NCBI RefSeq assembly: GCF_009753675.1
Contig: NZ_WQLV01000004.1
Coordinates: 62,001-126,000, forward strand
Reading direction: 5' to 3'
DNA: 64,000 nucleotides
From: Parasedimentitalea huanghaiensis
GTDB taxonomy: Bacteria; Pseudomonadota; Alphaproteobacteria; Rhodobacterales; Rhodobacteraceae
Shown: positions 1 through 7,655 of the stretch, one piece after another
Numbering within the stretch: the first letter of the stretch is position 1
Layout: every line of letters starts with the position of its first letter
Notes under the pieces: generated by a model
Seen by the model: the letters and a program-made list of their open reading frames with translations, nothing else
The model's database searches: none
Told to the model about the DNA's origin: nothing
Made by a program: the position numbers and the translations under genes

Positions 1-307
1 TGCCATTGCGTGAACAGGCGTCGACAAAGTCAGGGTTCTCTGACAACAGACCATAGCCGGGGTGGATCGCATCTGCACCGCATTCCTTAGCGACACGGAT
101 CATCTCGTCGATGCTTAGATAGGCGGCAACCGGCCCCATACCTTCGCCAATGCGGTAAGCCTCGTCCGCCTTGAAGCGATGGAGGCCCAATTTGTCCTCT
201 TCGGCATAGACGGCAACGGTGGATTTACCCATTTCGTTGGCGGCGCGCATTACGCGGATGGCGATTTCGCCACGGTTGGCAATCAGGATTTTTTTGAAGT
301 CTGTCAT
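1..307 (-). CDS. pyc: Pyruvate carboxylase, N-terminal part (cut by window edge)
   Basis: Only the first 102 codons are in the window; the gene runs off the left edge. The start ATG is the complement of 305-307. The protein opens with the biotin-carboxylase signature [18 protein letters not shown] at residues 5-22, then a [20 protein letters not shown] stretch at about 31-50. The [13 protein letters not shown] run and [13 protein letters not shown] at about 85-97 follow. The [14 protein letters not shown] wording is typical of pyruvate carboxylase rather than acetyl- or propionyl-CoA carboxylase. Pyruvate carboxylase converts pyruvate to oxaloacetate with ATP and bicarbonate and replenishes the TCA cycle. 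The biotin-carrier and carboxyltransferase domains are outside the window, so the assignment rests on the N-terminus alone. Confidence 0.87.
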   Translation of the reverse strand, partial: MTDFKKILIANRGEIAIRVMRAANEMGKSTVAVYAEEDKLGLHRFKADEAYRIGEGMGPVAAYLSIDEMIRVAKECGADAIHPGYGLLSENPDFVDACSRNG

Positions 308-433
308 GTCACCCTCGGGGTCGTGCAGTTTGGAGGAAGTGTTAGGTACATCTTAAAGGCAGGTATACTCGTAGTACTGGGTATAACCGGCAAGATGGTG
401 TGTTTCTGCGGCTTCTTATTGCTGTCTTGTTTC

Positions 434-1594
434 CTATTGGTTCGGGACGGGCGCGGTTGGGAGCGTACAAGGCTCGGGCAGCTTCAACAGGCTCGAACAG
501 CCAAGTTGGCCCATATTGGCCTCCAGATCCTTTTTCAAAATGTTGATCAGGTGGGTGGGGCCTGATGGCCCAAGTGCGGCGAGAGCAAAGTGAAACGCCC
601 GACCGAGCATGACGAAGTTGGCCCCCAATGCCAGTGCGCGCAAGATGTCCAAGCCGCTCTCAACGCCGCTGTCAAAAATCAATGGTAAGTCTGTGACCTG
701 TCGGATCTTGGGTAGCATTTCGATACTGGCCGGGCTTCCATCGAACTGGCGACCAGCATGGTTTGACACCCAGAGGGCGTCGGCACCGATCTGTTGCAGG
801 CGCAAAGCATCGTCGGGGCGCATTATTCCCTTGACCACTAACGGTCCGTCCCAGTGGTCGCGCAGCCATTGGACATAGTCCCAATCCGGCGAGGTGCGCA
901 GTAAATAGCCTATATGAGCGGTAGAAGAGAGATTGCCCATCTCACCACTGATGTATTTATCAAGTGTCCGCATATGCGGCATGCCGCGCTGGGCCATACC
1001 TATCGCCCATGCTGGCCGCATCATGACCTGGGCCATCAAACGCGGTGTCAGCTTAGGCGGCTGTGTCAGCCCTGAACGCACCTGCCGTTCGCGGCGCGAT
1101 GCCACGGGGACATCAGCAGTCAGGATCAACACTTTAAACCCTGACGCTTTGGCGCGCGCCAACATGTCTTTGCGAATATCGGGATCTTTCGGGGGATAAA
1201 GCTGAAACCAGCCATGTTTACCAAGATGCGGTGCCAGGTCCTCGGGCGATTGTGTCGCCACAGTAGAAAGTGAGTAGGGGATATCTGCCGTTGCAGCGGT
1301 GCGGGCCAGATGGCGTTCGGCATCGGGCCAGATCAGCCCAGACATCCCTAGCGGGGCAACACCAAAGGGCAGCGGAAGGGTTTCACCAAACAAAGATGTG
1401 CTAAGATCGATATCAATAGGTCCGTGAAGAATGGAAGGTAGAAACCCAACTTGATCCAGCGCTGTCCGGTTGCGGGCTTTGGTCGCCTCGGTTCCCGTGC
1501 CGCTATCCAGATACTCCCATACGAACTTGGGCAACCGCCGACGGGCACGGTGGGCTAGGTCGGATACAGCGGGGTAGCGGCTATCTAAATCCAT
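434..1594 (-). CDS. lldD: FMN-dependent alpha-hydroxy-acid dehydrogenase (L-lactate dehydrogenase-like)
   Basis: The 386-residue protein spans the whole FMN-dependent alpha-hydroxy-acid oxidase family. Visible motifs are WEYLDSGTGTEAT near residues 26-38, the FMN-contact segments FGVAPLGMSG (77-86) and QLYPPKD (131-137), LTADVPV (158-164), lysine 255, and the catalytic motif SNHAGRQFDG (277-286) with His279 and Arg282. DSGVESG (308-314) and LGRAF (330-334) bind the FMN phosphate. The enzyme oxidises an L-2-hydroxy acid such as lactate to the keto acid, passing electrons to quinone or oxygen. Family members also include glycolate and mandelate enzymes, so the substrate is not certain. Alanine replaces the usual first glycine of the NHGGR motif. 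It is transcribed divergently from the helicase gene. Confidence 0.85.
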   Translation of the reverse strand: MDLDSRYPAVSDLAHRARRRLPKFVWEYLDSGTGTEATKARNRTALDQVGFLPSILHGPIDIDLSTSLFGETLPLPFGVAPLGMSGLIWPDAERHLARTAATADIPYSLSTVATQSPEDLAPHLGKHGWFQLYPPKDPDIRKDMLARAKASGFKVLILTADVPVASRRERQVRSGLTQPPKLTPRLMAQVMMRPAWAIGMAQRGMPHMRTLDKYISGEMGNLSSTAHIGYLLRTSPDWDYVQWLRDHWDGPLVVKGIMRPDDALRLQQIGADALWVSNHAGRQFDGSPASIEMLPKIRQVTDLPLIFDSGVESGLDILRALALGANFVMLGRAFHFALAALGPSGPTHLINILKKDLEANMGQLGCSSLLKLPEPCTLPTAPVPNQ

Positions 1595-1866
1595 GGCGAT
1601 TTGTGGGAAGGCTTGCGCGAAAAATCAAGTGCTGCGGTGCAGCGAAATTGAAATTGAAAGATTTGGCAAGAAATTTACCCGCCATATGTGCCTATGTTCC
1701 GTTCTGGGGCTCGAAATTGGTCGAATCTTGCTGAGTGCAAGTGCGTGGTGGCGCCGGTACGGGTCTGGAGATGCAAATGGCAGCTGGGAGTGGGTATAAA
1801 TAAAACGGGGAACATAGTGGGAACGTCCTCTTTCCCAACCATTGGAATCACGCTAGTGTCACGGTC

Positions 1867-4293
1867 ATGAGCAGTTTTGATGAAATGGACGCCTTCGAGG
1901 GCGCCTCGCTATCCTCTCGTGCCATGGCGGCGCGACCCCAACCCTATCTTGATGCGCTGAACCCGGCGCAGCGTGAAGCTGTGGAATGCCTGCAAGGGCC
2001 TGTGCTGATGCTTGCGGGCGCTGGCACTGGTAAGACCAAGGCACTGACTGCACGGATTGTGCATCTGCTAACAACTGGCACGGCCCGCACAAACGAAATC
2101 CTGGCGGTGACCTTTACCAATAAGGCAGCGCGCGAAATGAAGGAACGGGTCGGCGGCATGCTGGGCCAACCGGCCGAGGGCATGCCTTGGCTGGGTACCT
2201 TCCACGCGATCTGCGTCAAACTGCTGCGCCGTCATGCTGAACTGGTGGGGCTTAAAAACAATTTCACCATTCTGGACACTGACGACGTGATCCGGCTTTT
2301 GAAACAGCTGATCCGCGCCGAGGGCATCGACGACAAACGCTGGCCAGCGCGAGCATTGGCCAATGTCATTGATGACTGGAAGAACCGGGCGTTGGTTCCG
2401 ACCAAGGTGCCGGTCGCTGATGCCTCGGCCTATAACGGTAAGGGCGTTGACTTGTATGCCCAGTACCAGACCCGCCTGATTGAGCTGAACGCGGTGGATT
2501 TTGGTGATTTGCTGCTGCACATGGTGACGATTTTCCAGAACCACCCTGATATTCTGGAGCAATACCAGCGTTGGTTCCGGTTCATCATGGTGGACGAGTA
2601 TCAAGATACCAACGTTGCCCAGTATCTGTGGCTGCGGTTGCTGGCTGGTGGGCACAAGAATATCTGCTGCGTGGGTGATGATGATCAGTCGATCTATGGC
2701 TGGCGCGGTGCCGAGGTGGGTAACATCCTGCGGTTTGATAAGGACTTTCCCGGTGCCAAGGTGGTGCGGCTGGAGCAGAACTATCGTTCAACCGAGCATA
2801 TCCTAGCGGCGGCGTCGGGCGTGATTGCGGGTAACCAAGGGCGGTTGGGTAAAGAACTGTGGACCGATGCCAAGGGCGGAGAGAAGGTACGCCTGATTGG
2901 CCATTGGGACGGCGAGGAAGAGGCGCGCTGGATCGGCGAAGAGATCGAGGCGATGCAGCGCGGTACCCGAGGGCAAGGGCCTCGGGATCTGGATCAGATG
3001 GCGATCTTGGTCCGCGCCTCGCATCAGATGCGTGCGTTTGAGGATCGGTTCCTGACCATTGGCCTGCCGTATCGGGTAATCGGTGGGCCGCGCTTCTATG
3101 AGCGGCTCGAGATCCGCGATGCCATGGCTTATTTCCGGGTTGTCACCAGCCCGGATGATGCGCTGGCGTTTGAGCGGATTGTGAATACGCCGAAACGTGG
3201 GCTGGGCGACAAGGCACAGCAGACCATTCAGATGACGGCACGTGAAAACGGTGTGTCATTGGTCGAGGGCGCTCGTTTGGCGGTTGAAAACGGCTTGATC
3301 AAAGGCAAGGGCGCTGGGCAGTTGCGGCAATTGCTGGACAATTTGGCCCGGTGGAGTGCGATGACGGTTGGTCCGGTTCTTGAAATTGACGATGAGTCGG
3401 TGCTCGACGATGGCGGCGCGCCGCAAATGCGGTTCGGCGAACCCGATGTGCCACACTATGAATTGGCGCAGATCATTCTGGACGAGTCTGGCTACACTAC
3501 CATGTGGCAGAACGACAAAAACCCGGACTCGCCGGGCCGGTTGGAGAACCTCAAGGAATTGGTCAGCCAGCTGGAAAACTTCGAGAACCTGCAGGGGTTT
3601 CTGGAGCATGTCAGCCTGATCATGGACAACGCATCCGATGATGCTGGGCAGAAGGTATCCATCATGACCCTGCACGGCTCTAAGGGGTTGGAGTTCCCCG
3701 CGGTGTTCTTGCCTGGCTGGGAGGATGGATTGTTCCCATCGCAGCGGAGTATGGACGAAAGCGGGTTGAAGGGCCTCGAAGAGGAACGGCGACTGGCTTA
3801 TGTCGGGATTACGCGGTCTGAGGAAGTCTGTACAATTTCCTTTGTTGGTAACAGGCGGGTGTTTGGGCAGTGGCAGTCACAACTACCCTCGCGGTTTATC
3901 GATGAGCTGCCTGACGAGCATGTCGAGGTGCTGACGCCTCCGGGGCTGTATGGTGGCGGATATGGTGCTGCGGCGCCATCTGAGGCTCCGGTACGTTCGA
4001 GCATCGAAGAGAAGGTGGCGCTTGCGGATGGTTATAATTCACCGGGATGGAAGCGCATGCAATCCCGGGCAGGGCAATATGGGACAGCGCAGCCCAAACC
4101 GGCAAAGAATCAAATTATCGACGTCAAAGCCGTGTCCAGTTTTACGCTGGGTGACCGGGTGTTTCATCAGAAATTCGGCTACGGGATGATTGCAGGAATT
4201 GACGGTGATAAGCTGGAAGTTGAATTCGACAAGGCTGGGCTGAAGAAAGTCGTGGCCGCGTATGTCTCGGCGAGTGATGATATTCCGTTTTGA
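1867..4293 (+). CDS. uvrD: UvrD/PcrA-type DNA helicase (superfamily 1)
   Basis: An 808-residue 3'-5' DNA helicase. The Q motif LNPAQREAV is at residues 31-39 and the Walker A loop GAGTGKT at 51-57. The Walker B/motif II VDEYQDTN lies near 240, followed by GDDDQSIYGWRGA (motif III) and QNYRSTEHIL (motif IV). Motifs V-VI appear as MTLHGSKGLEFPAV near 600 and EERRLAYVGITRS near 640. The C-terminus (about 760-800) has a GDRVFHQKFGYGMI module like the Tudor-type domain of PcrA/UvrD that contacts RNA polymerase. The family unwinds DNA in nucleotide-excision and mismatch repair and strips proteins from DNA. The gene stands alone, divergent from the dehydrogenase gene. Confidence 0.93.
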   Translation: MSSFDEMDAFEGASLSSRAMAARPQPYLDALNPAQREAVECLQGPVLMLAGAGTGKTKALTARIVHLLTTGTARTNEILAVTFTNKAAREMKERVGGMLGQPAEGMPWLGTFHAICVKLLRRHAELVGLKNNFTILDTDDVIRLLKQLIRAEGIDDKRWPARALANVIDDWKNRALVPTKVPVADASAYNGKGVDLYAQYQTRLIELNAVDFGDLLLHMVTIFQNHPDILEQYQRWFRFIMVDEYQDTNVAQYLWLRLLAGGHKNICCVGDDDQSIYGWRGAEVGNILRFDKDFPGAKVVRLEQNYRSTEHILAAASGVIAGNQGRLGKELWTDAKGGEKVRLIGHWDGEEEARWIGEEIEAMQRGTRGQGPRDLDQMAILVRASHQMRAFEDRFLTIGLPYRVIGGPRFYERLEIRDAMAYFRVVTSPDDALAFERIVNTPKRGLGDKAQQTIQMTARENGVSLVEGARLAVENGLIKGKGAGQLRQLLDNLARWSAMTVGPVLEIDDESVLDDGGAPQMRFGEPDVPHYELAQIILDESGYTTMWQNDKNPDSPGRLENLKELVSQLENFENLQGFLEHVSLIMDNASDDAGQKVSIMTLHGSKGLEFPAVFLPGWEDGLFPSQRSMDESGLKGLEEERRLAYVGITRSEEVCTISFVGNRRVFGQWQSQLPSRFIDELPDEHVEVLTPPGLYGGGYGAAAPSEAPVRSSIEEKVALADGYNSPGWKRMQSRAGQYGTAQPKPAKNQIIDVKAVSSFTLGDRVFHQKFGYGMIAGIDGDKLEVEFDKAGLKKVVAAYVSASDDIPF

Positions 4294-4623
4294 AGAAGAT
4301 GCGCGCAGTTTTTGACGTTTGACTGAACGATTGAACGCGGCAGTTCTATAGCACCTTGCGCACAACGGTATGGCAACTGACCCTGCCTGCTGATTTGGTT
4401 GGGTTTTGATTTCGTCATTGCCCAACTTGGGACAGCTCTAGGACCTGCCAGTATTAGCAAGTTTTACTACATGGTTAGTCAGGAACGAAGGTTTCCAGTT
4501 TCCTCGAGGAGCCCAATATTGCGTGCCTTGAGGCTCTCGTTACTGCAAGGGGCACCTGCCAATTGCGTGGCTCATGACTGTAAGAGCGCGCACGGCAGAT
4601 ATTTAGAGAGAATCGCTACAAGA
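4294..4623. other. Intergenic stretch without recognised gene
   Basis: About 330 bp between the helicase stop and the RNA cluster. Short open frames occur on both strands but none has a ribosome-binding site, a plausible protein composition or a recognisable motif. I see no tRNA, repeat or convincing terminator here. Confidence 0.5.
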
Positions 4624-4661
4624 TAAAAAAACGGCGGCGCCAGGGAGGAGGCACCGCCGTT
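4624..4661 (-). ncRNA. CcsR/cuckoo-type sRNA hairpin, distal copy, with terminator
   Basis: Read on the minus strand, the arms at 4651-4661 and 4630-4640 form an 11-bp stem. One U-G wobble would be a C-A mismatch on the other strand, which fixes the transcribed strand. The loop is CUCCUCCCUG, an anti-Shine-Dalgarno sequence. A run of six U follows directly (4629-4624), so this last hairpin also acts as a Rho-independent terminator. It is the fourth of four hairpins with the same loop downstream of a DUF1127 gene, as in the CcaF1-CcsR1-4 locus known from Rhodobacter sphaeroides. Whether each hairpin is a separate sRNA or they work in pairs cannot be told from sequence. Confidence 0.75.
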
Positions 4662-4670
4662 CAATACAAC

Positions 4671-4702
4671 ACCAGAAGCTCAGGGAGGAGGAAGCTCCGG
4701 TG
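4671..4702 (-). ncRNA. CcsR/cuckoo-type sRNA hairpin, third copy
   Basis: On the minus strand ACCGGAGCU pairs with AGCUUCUGGU across a loop containing CCUCCUCCCUG, with one bulged U and one G-U wobble that would be an A-C mismatch on the plus strand. The loop shares the CUCCUCCC motif with its three neighbours. A second, motif-free hairpin, CCGGCU-CAC-AGCCGG on the minus strand (4712-4726), separates this copy from the next one upstream. Confidence 0.72.
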
Positions 4703-4734
4703 TATTCGGATCCGGCTGTGAGCCGGTATAAAAT

Positions 4735-4768
4735 GCGACGACATCAGGGAGGAGGAGGATGCCGCCGC
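4735..4768 (-). ncRNA. CcsR/cuckoo-type sRNA hairpin, second copy
   Basis: On the minus strand the arms GCGGCGGCAUC (4768-4758) and GAUGUCGUCGC (4745-4735) form 11 continuous pairs, two of them G-U. Both wobbles would be A-C mismatches if the plus strand were transcribed. The 12-nt loop is CUCCUCCUCCCU. The arms differ in sequence from the other hairpins while the loop is kept, which points to selection on the loop and on the structure. Confidence 0.76.
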
Positions 4769-4774
4769 TTAGGA

Positions 4775-4803
4775 CAGGTCTCTAAGGGAGGAGAAAAGAC
4801 CTG
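4775..4803 (-). ncRNA. CcsR/cuckoo-type sRNA hairpin, first copy
   Basis: This is the copy nearest the DUF1127 gene, beginning only about 8 bp after its stop codon, so it must be processed from the mRNA or lie in its 3' UTR. On the minus strand CAGGUCUUU pairs with AGAGACCUG (9 bp including one U-G) around a loop with CUCCUCCCUU. In Rhodobacter sphaeroides the equivalent RNAs are cut from the ccaF1 transcript and are induced under stress. Confidence 0.74.
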
Positions 4804-4810
4804 ATCTCTA

Positions 4811-5029
4811 TTAGGTGTTCTCGTAAGTGGCTGTGTAGGCCACGTGTTGCAGCATGGAACGGTTCAGTCCCAGATCGGCCAGCTCGCGTCGTGTAAGCGC
4901 CGACAGCTCATTAAGTGTCTTGCGATATAGCCGATAGCGGGTAAAGCGCCCCCATGCGGCCTCGACCAATGTGACCGGAGCGCAGAACAGCGAAGGTTTC
5001 TGAATGCTGATGTTGTCTACTGCGGCCAT
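4811..5029 (-). CDS. ccaF1: DUF1127 small protein, CcaF1-like
   Basis: A 72-residue basic protein whose C-terminal half carries the DUF1127 (YjiS-like) pattern: YRLYRKTLNELSALTRREL at about 39-57, then ADLGLNRS. I chose the ATG at 5029 because AAGGA lies about 11 nt upstream; a longer open frame to 5113 has no ribosome-binding site. In Rhodobacter sphaeroides the DUF1127 protein CcaF1 is encoded just ahead of CcsR1-4 and acts in RNA maturation and turnover. The same arrangement here, with four CUCCUCCC hairpins immediately downstream, supports the same role by inference. DUF1127 proteins are many per genome, so the symbol depends on the context. Confidence 0.78.
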   Translation of the reverse strand: MAAVDNISIQKPSLFCAPVTLVEAAWGRFTRYRLYRKTLNELSALTRRELADLGLNRSMLQHVAYTATYENT

Positions 5030-5087
5030 GGTTGTCTTCGTCCTTAGTGTATTCTTTTGCTGTGCCACTGTGGCGTTGCTTGATTGC

Positions 5088-5115
5088 AAAATAGGAATTT
5101 GCTGCGCCTGCACAA
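5088..5115 (-). promoter_or_regulatory. Candidate promoter of the DUF1127-sRNA transcript
   Basis: On the minus strand TTGTGC (5115-5110) is followed after about 16 nt by TATTTT (5093-5088), about 60 nt ahead of the start codon. The Rhodobacter counterpart uses alternative heat-shock sigma factors RpoHI/RpoHII; the match here is too loose to name the sigma factor. Confidence 0.28.
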
Positions 5116-5324
5116 TCCCTTACTTGAGCATTTCTGCTATGCAGCAATTGCATGGGTCGGCCCATCTTTGCCATTTGGCACTTGTGATGGGGAGAGCGAA
5201 AGGTGGCTGTTGCTGTCTTCAGGGAATGCTGAATGAGCGCTCTAAATCAATCCGCCGAATTCTAAGGGGTTTTGGCCTTGGGGGAGCAGTGCATATATGA
5301 GATGAGAAAGTAGAGGAGGCCAAA

Positions 5325-6389
5325 ATGGCAACAACCCAAGCAGACATACAGGCGGCACTCGAACAATTGACGTTGCCAGATGGTGGCACCCTGATTTCAC
5401 GCGACATGTTGCGGGCGCTGCGGATTGATGGAGATAAAGTCAGTTTTGTGATTGAGGCTCCAAGCGCTGAAGTCGCAAAGCTGATGGAGCCTCTGCGGCG
5501 CGCTTCCGAAGCTGTTGTAATGGAACTGGATGGTGTCAGTGCCGTTTCAGCGGCATTAACAGCCCACGGGCCAGCGGCTCCGGCCCCAAGCCTCAAGATT
5601 GGTGGGCACGCCAAGCCTCAGGCTGGGCCAATGAAGCCAGCGGGAGTAAAGCGCATTCTGGCCGTCGCCTCAGGGAAGGGCGGGGTTGGAAAGTCTACTG
5701 TCGCCTCAAACCTGGCAGTGGCATTGGCTCGGCAGGGTCGCAAGGTTGGGCTGCTAGACGCGGATATCTACGGGCCAAGCCAACCCCGTATGATGGGGGC
5801 TTCGGGACGCCCCGCCAGTCCTGATGGTAAGACCATAGAGCCATTGCATGCGCATGGCGTAACACTGATGTCGATTGGGTTCCTGTTAGAGGAAGATAAA
5901 GCGGTAATCTGGCGTGGACCAATGTTGATGGGGGCGCTGCAGCAGATGCTGGGTCAGGTCAACTGGGGGGGGTTGGATGTCTTGATCGTTGATCTGCCGC
6001 CGGGAACGGGTGACGTTCAGTTGACTCTTTGTACCAAGGCCGAGCTCTCAGGCGCTATTGTGGTTTCAACTCCTCAGGACGTTGCGTTGCTGGATGCCCG
6101 CAAAGCGATGGACATGTTCAGTACTTTGAAAACACCGGTGCTGGGGCTGATTGAAAATATGTCGTTCTTTACCTGCCCAGACTGCGGTGGTGAGCATCAT
6201 ATCTTCGGCCATGGGGGCGTCGCCGCTGAGGCCGAGAAAATGGGGTTGCCTTTGTTGGGGGCGTTGCCAATCGATCTGGAGACCCGCTTGGCGGGTGATA
6301 GCGGCACACCGGTCGCTGCAGGGGAGGGCGTGATGGCCCAATTCTATGGGCGCATAGCAGAAGGATTGGTCAAGGGGGGGATGGCCTGA
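5325..6389 (+). CDS. mrp: Mrp/ApbC family Fe-S carrier P-loop NTPase
   Basis: A 354-residue protein with an N-terminal MIP18-like (DUF59) region (about 1-80), a proline-rich linker and a ParA/MinD-like ATPase domain. The deviant Walker [10 protein letters not shown] is at residues 117-125, DADIYGPS at 145-152, and [11 protein letters not shown] at 222-232. The Cys284-x-x-Cys287 pair in FTCPDCGG bridges an Fe-S cluster between monomers in this family. Mrp proteins carry iron-sulfur clusters to target proteins in the cytoplasm. An AGGAGG ribosome site precedes the ATG. It is a single-gene unit closed by a strong terminator at 6428-6456. Confidence 0.93.
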   Translation: MATTQADIQAALEQLTLPDGGTLISRDMLRALRIDGDKVSFVIEAPSAEVAKLMEPLRRASEAVVMELDGVSAVSAALTAHGPAAPAPSLKIGGHAKPQAGPMKPAGVKRILAVASGKGGVGKSTVASNLAVALARQGRKVGLLDADIYGPSQPRMMGASGRPASPDGKTIEPLHAHGVTLMSIGFLLEEDKAVIWRGPMLMGALQQMLGQVNWGGLDVLIVDLPPGTGDVQLTLCTKAELSGAIVVSTPQDVALLDARKAMDMFSTLKTPVLGLIENMSFFTCPDCGGEHHIFGHGGVAAEAEKMGLPLLGALPIDLETRLAGDSGTPVAAGEGVMAQFYGRIAEGLVKGGMA

Positions 6390-6427
6390 GCCTGGCCCAA
6401 ATCTATCAGTGAACCAGTTTATCGTTG

Positions 6428-6456
6428 TGGCCTGCCCATTTGGGTGGGCCATTTTT
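6428..6456 (+). terminator. Rho-independent terminator after mrp
   Basis: TGGCCTGCCCA (6428-6438) pairs with TGGGTGGGCCA (6441-6451) over 11 positions including two G-U pairs; five T follow. It lies 39 nt after the mrp stop codon. Confidence 0.85.
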
Positions 6457-6821
6457 GTGTTGAGGATGGCGAGTTTGCCAGAGCAAGTGCCTGCAGTTTA
6501 GGAAATCATGGGCCGGATGGGAAATCGTGGGCGGAGCAGGACGATTTGGTGCGAATCTGACAAATTTCCTCGAATCGAATTTGATTCGAGGCATTGTAAC
6601 TCCATTCACCTGTGGGTTGCTTGGGGATAACTTGGAACATTAAGTGAACAATAATTAGAATGCAGATTCGGGGAAATAGTTTTGGGAAATTAAGGGACTT
6701 TTTTGAATTTTTATCATCATCTAGATTTGGTGCCTCTGGGGGACGTTTATCCTAAGTGTTGTGCGTGCGATCAGATAAAACACCCCTAAAATAAAAGAAA
6801 TTTAGATATTGTTAATAAATG
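6457..6821. other. AT-rich intergenic region upstream of the mraZ leader
   Basis: No supported open frame. Three TGGG motifs at 6510, 6519 and 6529 resemble the TGGGN boxes bound by MraZ in other bacteria but sit about 300 bp upstream of the leader. From 6640 to 6820 the sequence is strongly AT-rich and presumably holds the promoter of the dcw leader; no single -35/-10 pair stands out. Confidence 0.4.
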
Positions 6822-7096
6822 TGGCGGGTGTGTCCAAAAAAAGGCGTTGCCAGACCATGAAGTCCCATAGTATCCCCTATTACATCGAATGAGAGGAAGA
6901 GCACGGGGCGCCAAAACGACCCCAGAAAAACAATAAAAGAGCAGGTTTCATACAGGCCTTCACTTTCATCGAACACAGAGATCCGGAGCGCGAGCAAGCA
7001 GACATCCCCCCAGGTGGCACGCGCGAACGGACACTCCCGCATAAGCGGGACAAGGCGGTGGGTTGATCAGTGGCAGCAGATCAACCCGCCGTTTTT
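6822..7096 (+). ncRNA. UpsM-like leader RNA upstream of mraZ
   Basis: This non-coding segment between an AT-rich promoter region and mraZ ends in a strong intrinsic terminator (7056-7096), 52 nt before the mraZ start. GCGGGTGTGTCC at 6824-6835 is complementary at 11 of 12 positions to GGACACTCCCGC at 7029-7040. That would close a roughly 200-nt domain in competition with a local TCCCGC-ATAA-GCGGGA hairpin (7035-7050). In Rhodobacter sphaeroides the dcw cluster has an unusually long 5' leader that gives the sRNA UpsM by premature termination. Position and architecture here match; sequence homology could not be tested. The 5' end is approximate. Confidence 0.62.
7056..7096 (+). terminator. Intrinsic terminator/attenuator in the mraZ leader
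   Basis: CGGTGGGTTGATC (7056-7068) pairs with GATCAACCCGCCG (7079-7091) over 13 bp with one U-G wobble, a 10-nt loop, and TTTTT after the stem. It stands between leader and mraZ, so it should cap most transcripts before the dcw operon unless read-through or anti-termination occurs. Confidence 0.85.
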
Positions 7097-7148
7097 CATT
7101 ACTGGGGCACTAATAAGACGCGAGGAACGTAGCAGAAGGAACGTTAGT

Positions 7149-7652
7149 TTGGGCCGCAGGTTCAGAGGCGAAAGCCACCACAAGGTGGATGCGAAGGGCA
7201 GGGTGTCTATCCCGGCTTCGTTTCGTCGTGTGCTTGAATCTGGTGATGCCAACTGGCAATCCGGCAGCAACCCCGAGCTGGTCATCGTATATGGTGATAA
7301 CGACCGCAATTTCCTGGAATGTTATACGATGGAGGCGATCGACGAAGTCGATGCCAAGATTGATGCATTGCCGCGTGGCTCCAAGCCACGAAAGGCACTG
7401 CAGCGCCTATTCCACGGACGTTCCTTTCCAACTACAGTTGATGAGACAGGCCGTTTGGTCTTGCCTGCAAAGCTGCGTAACAAAATCGATCTTAAAGGTG
7501 AGGCCTTTTTCATTGCAGCGGGTGATACCTTCCAGATTTGGAACCCGGATACCTATGAGCAAGACGAAATGGCTCAAACTGACGAGTGGCTGGATGAGCT
7601 GCCGGAAGGTTATGATATCATGCAGTTTCTTGATGACGCCGGAGGGGCTTGA
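7149..7652 (+). CDS. mraZ: Transcriptional regulator MraZ
   Basis: MraZ is a DNA-binding ring-forming protein of the AbrB/SpoVT fold that controls the dcw cluster. Both SpoVT halves are visible: FRGESHHKVDAKGRVSIPAS near residues 5-24 and VDETGRLVLPAKLR near 99-112. I set the start at the TTG at 7149 (167 residues). AGAAGGA lies 8 nt upstream, family proteins begin just before RFRGESHHKVD, and an upstream frame from 7014 would run through the leader terminator. The family usually measures 140-170 residues. It is the first gene of the dcw operon; rsmH starts 3 bp downstream. Confidence 0.9.
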   Translation: MGRRFRGESHHKVDAKGRVSIPASFRRVLESGDANWQSGSNPELVIVYGDNDRNFLECYTMEAIDEVDAKIDALPRGSKPRKALQRLFHGRSFPTTVDETGRLVLPAKLRNKIDLKGEAFFIAAGDTFQIWNPDTYEQDEMAQTDEWLDELPEGYDIMQFLDDAGGA

Positions 7653-7655
7653 TCA

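Noticed and set aside
6510-6532. Three TGGG motifs as MraZ boxes
   Set aside because: Spacing is 9 and 10 bp, close to known MraZ sites, but they lie about 300 bp upstream of the leader and just after the mrp terminator. Too far from the promoter to call an operator.
6822-7096. RNase P RNA, 4.5S RNA, tmRNA or 6S RNA in the mraZ leader
   Set aside because: The leader lacks the RNase P GAGGAAAGUCC core, the SRP GGAAG tetraloop region and the tmRNA T-loop GTTCGAATC. A 6S-like open rod could not be drawn. Position and terminator fit UpsM better.
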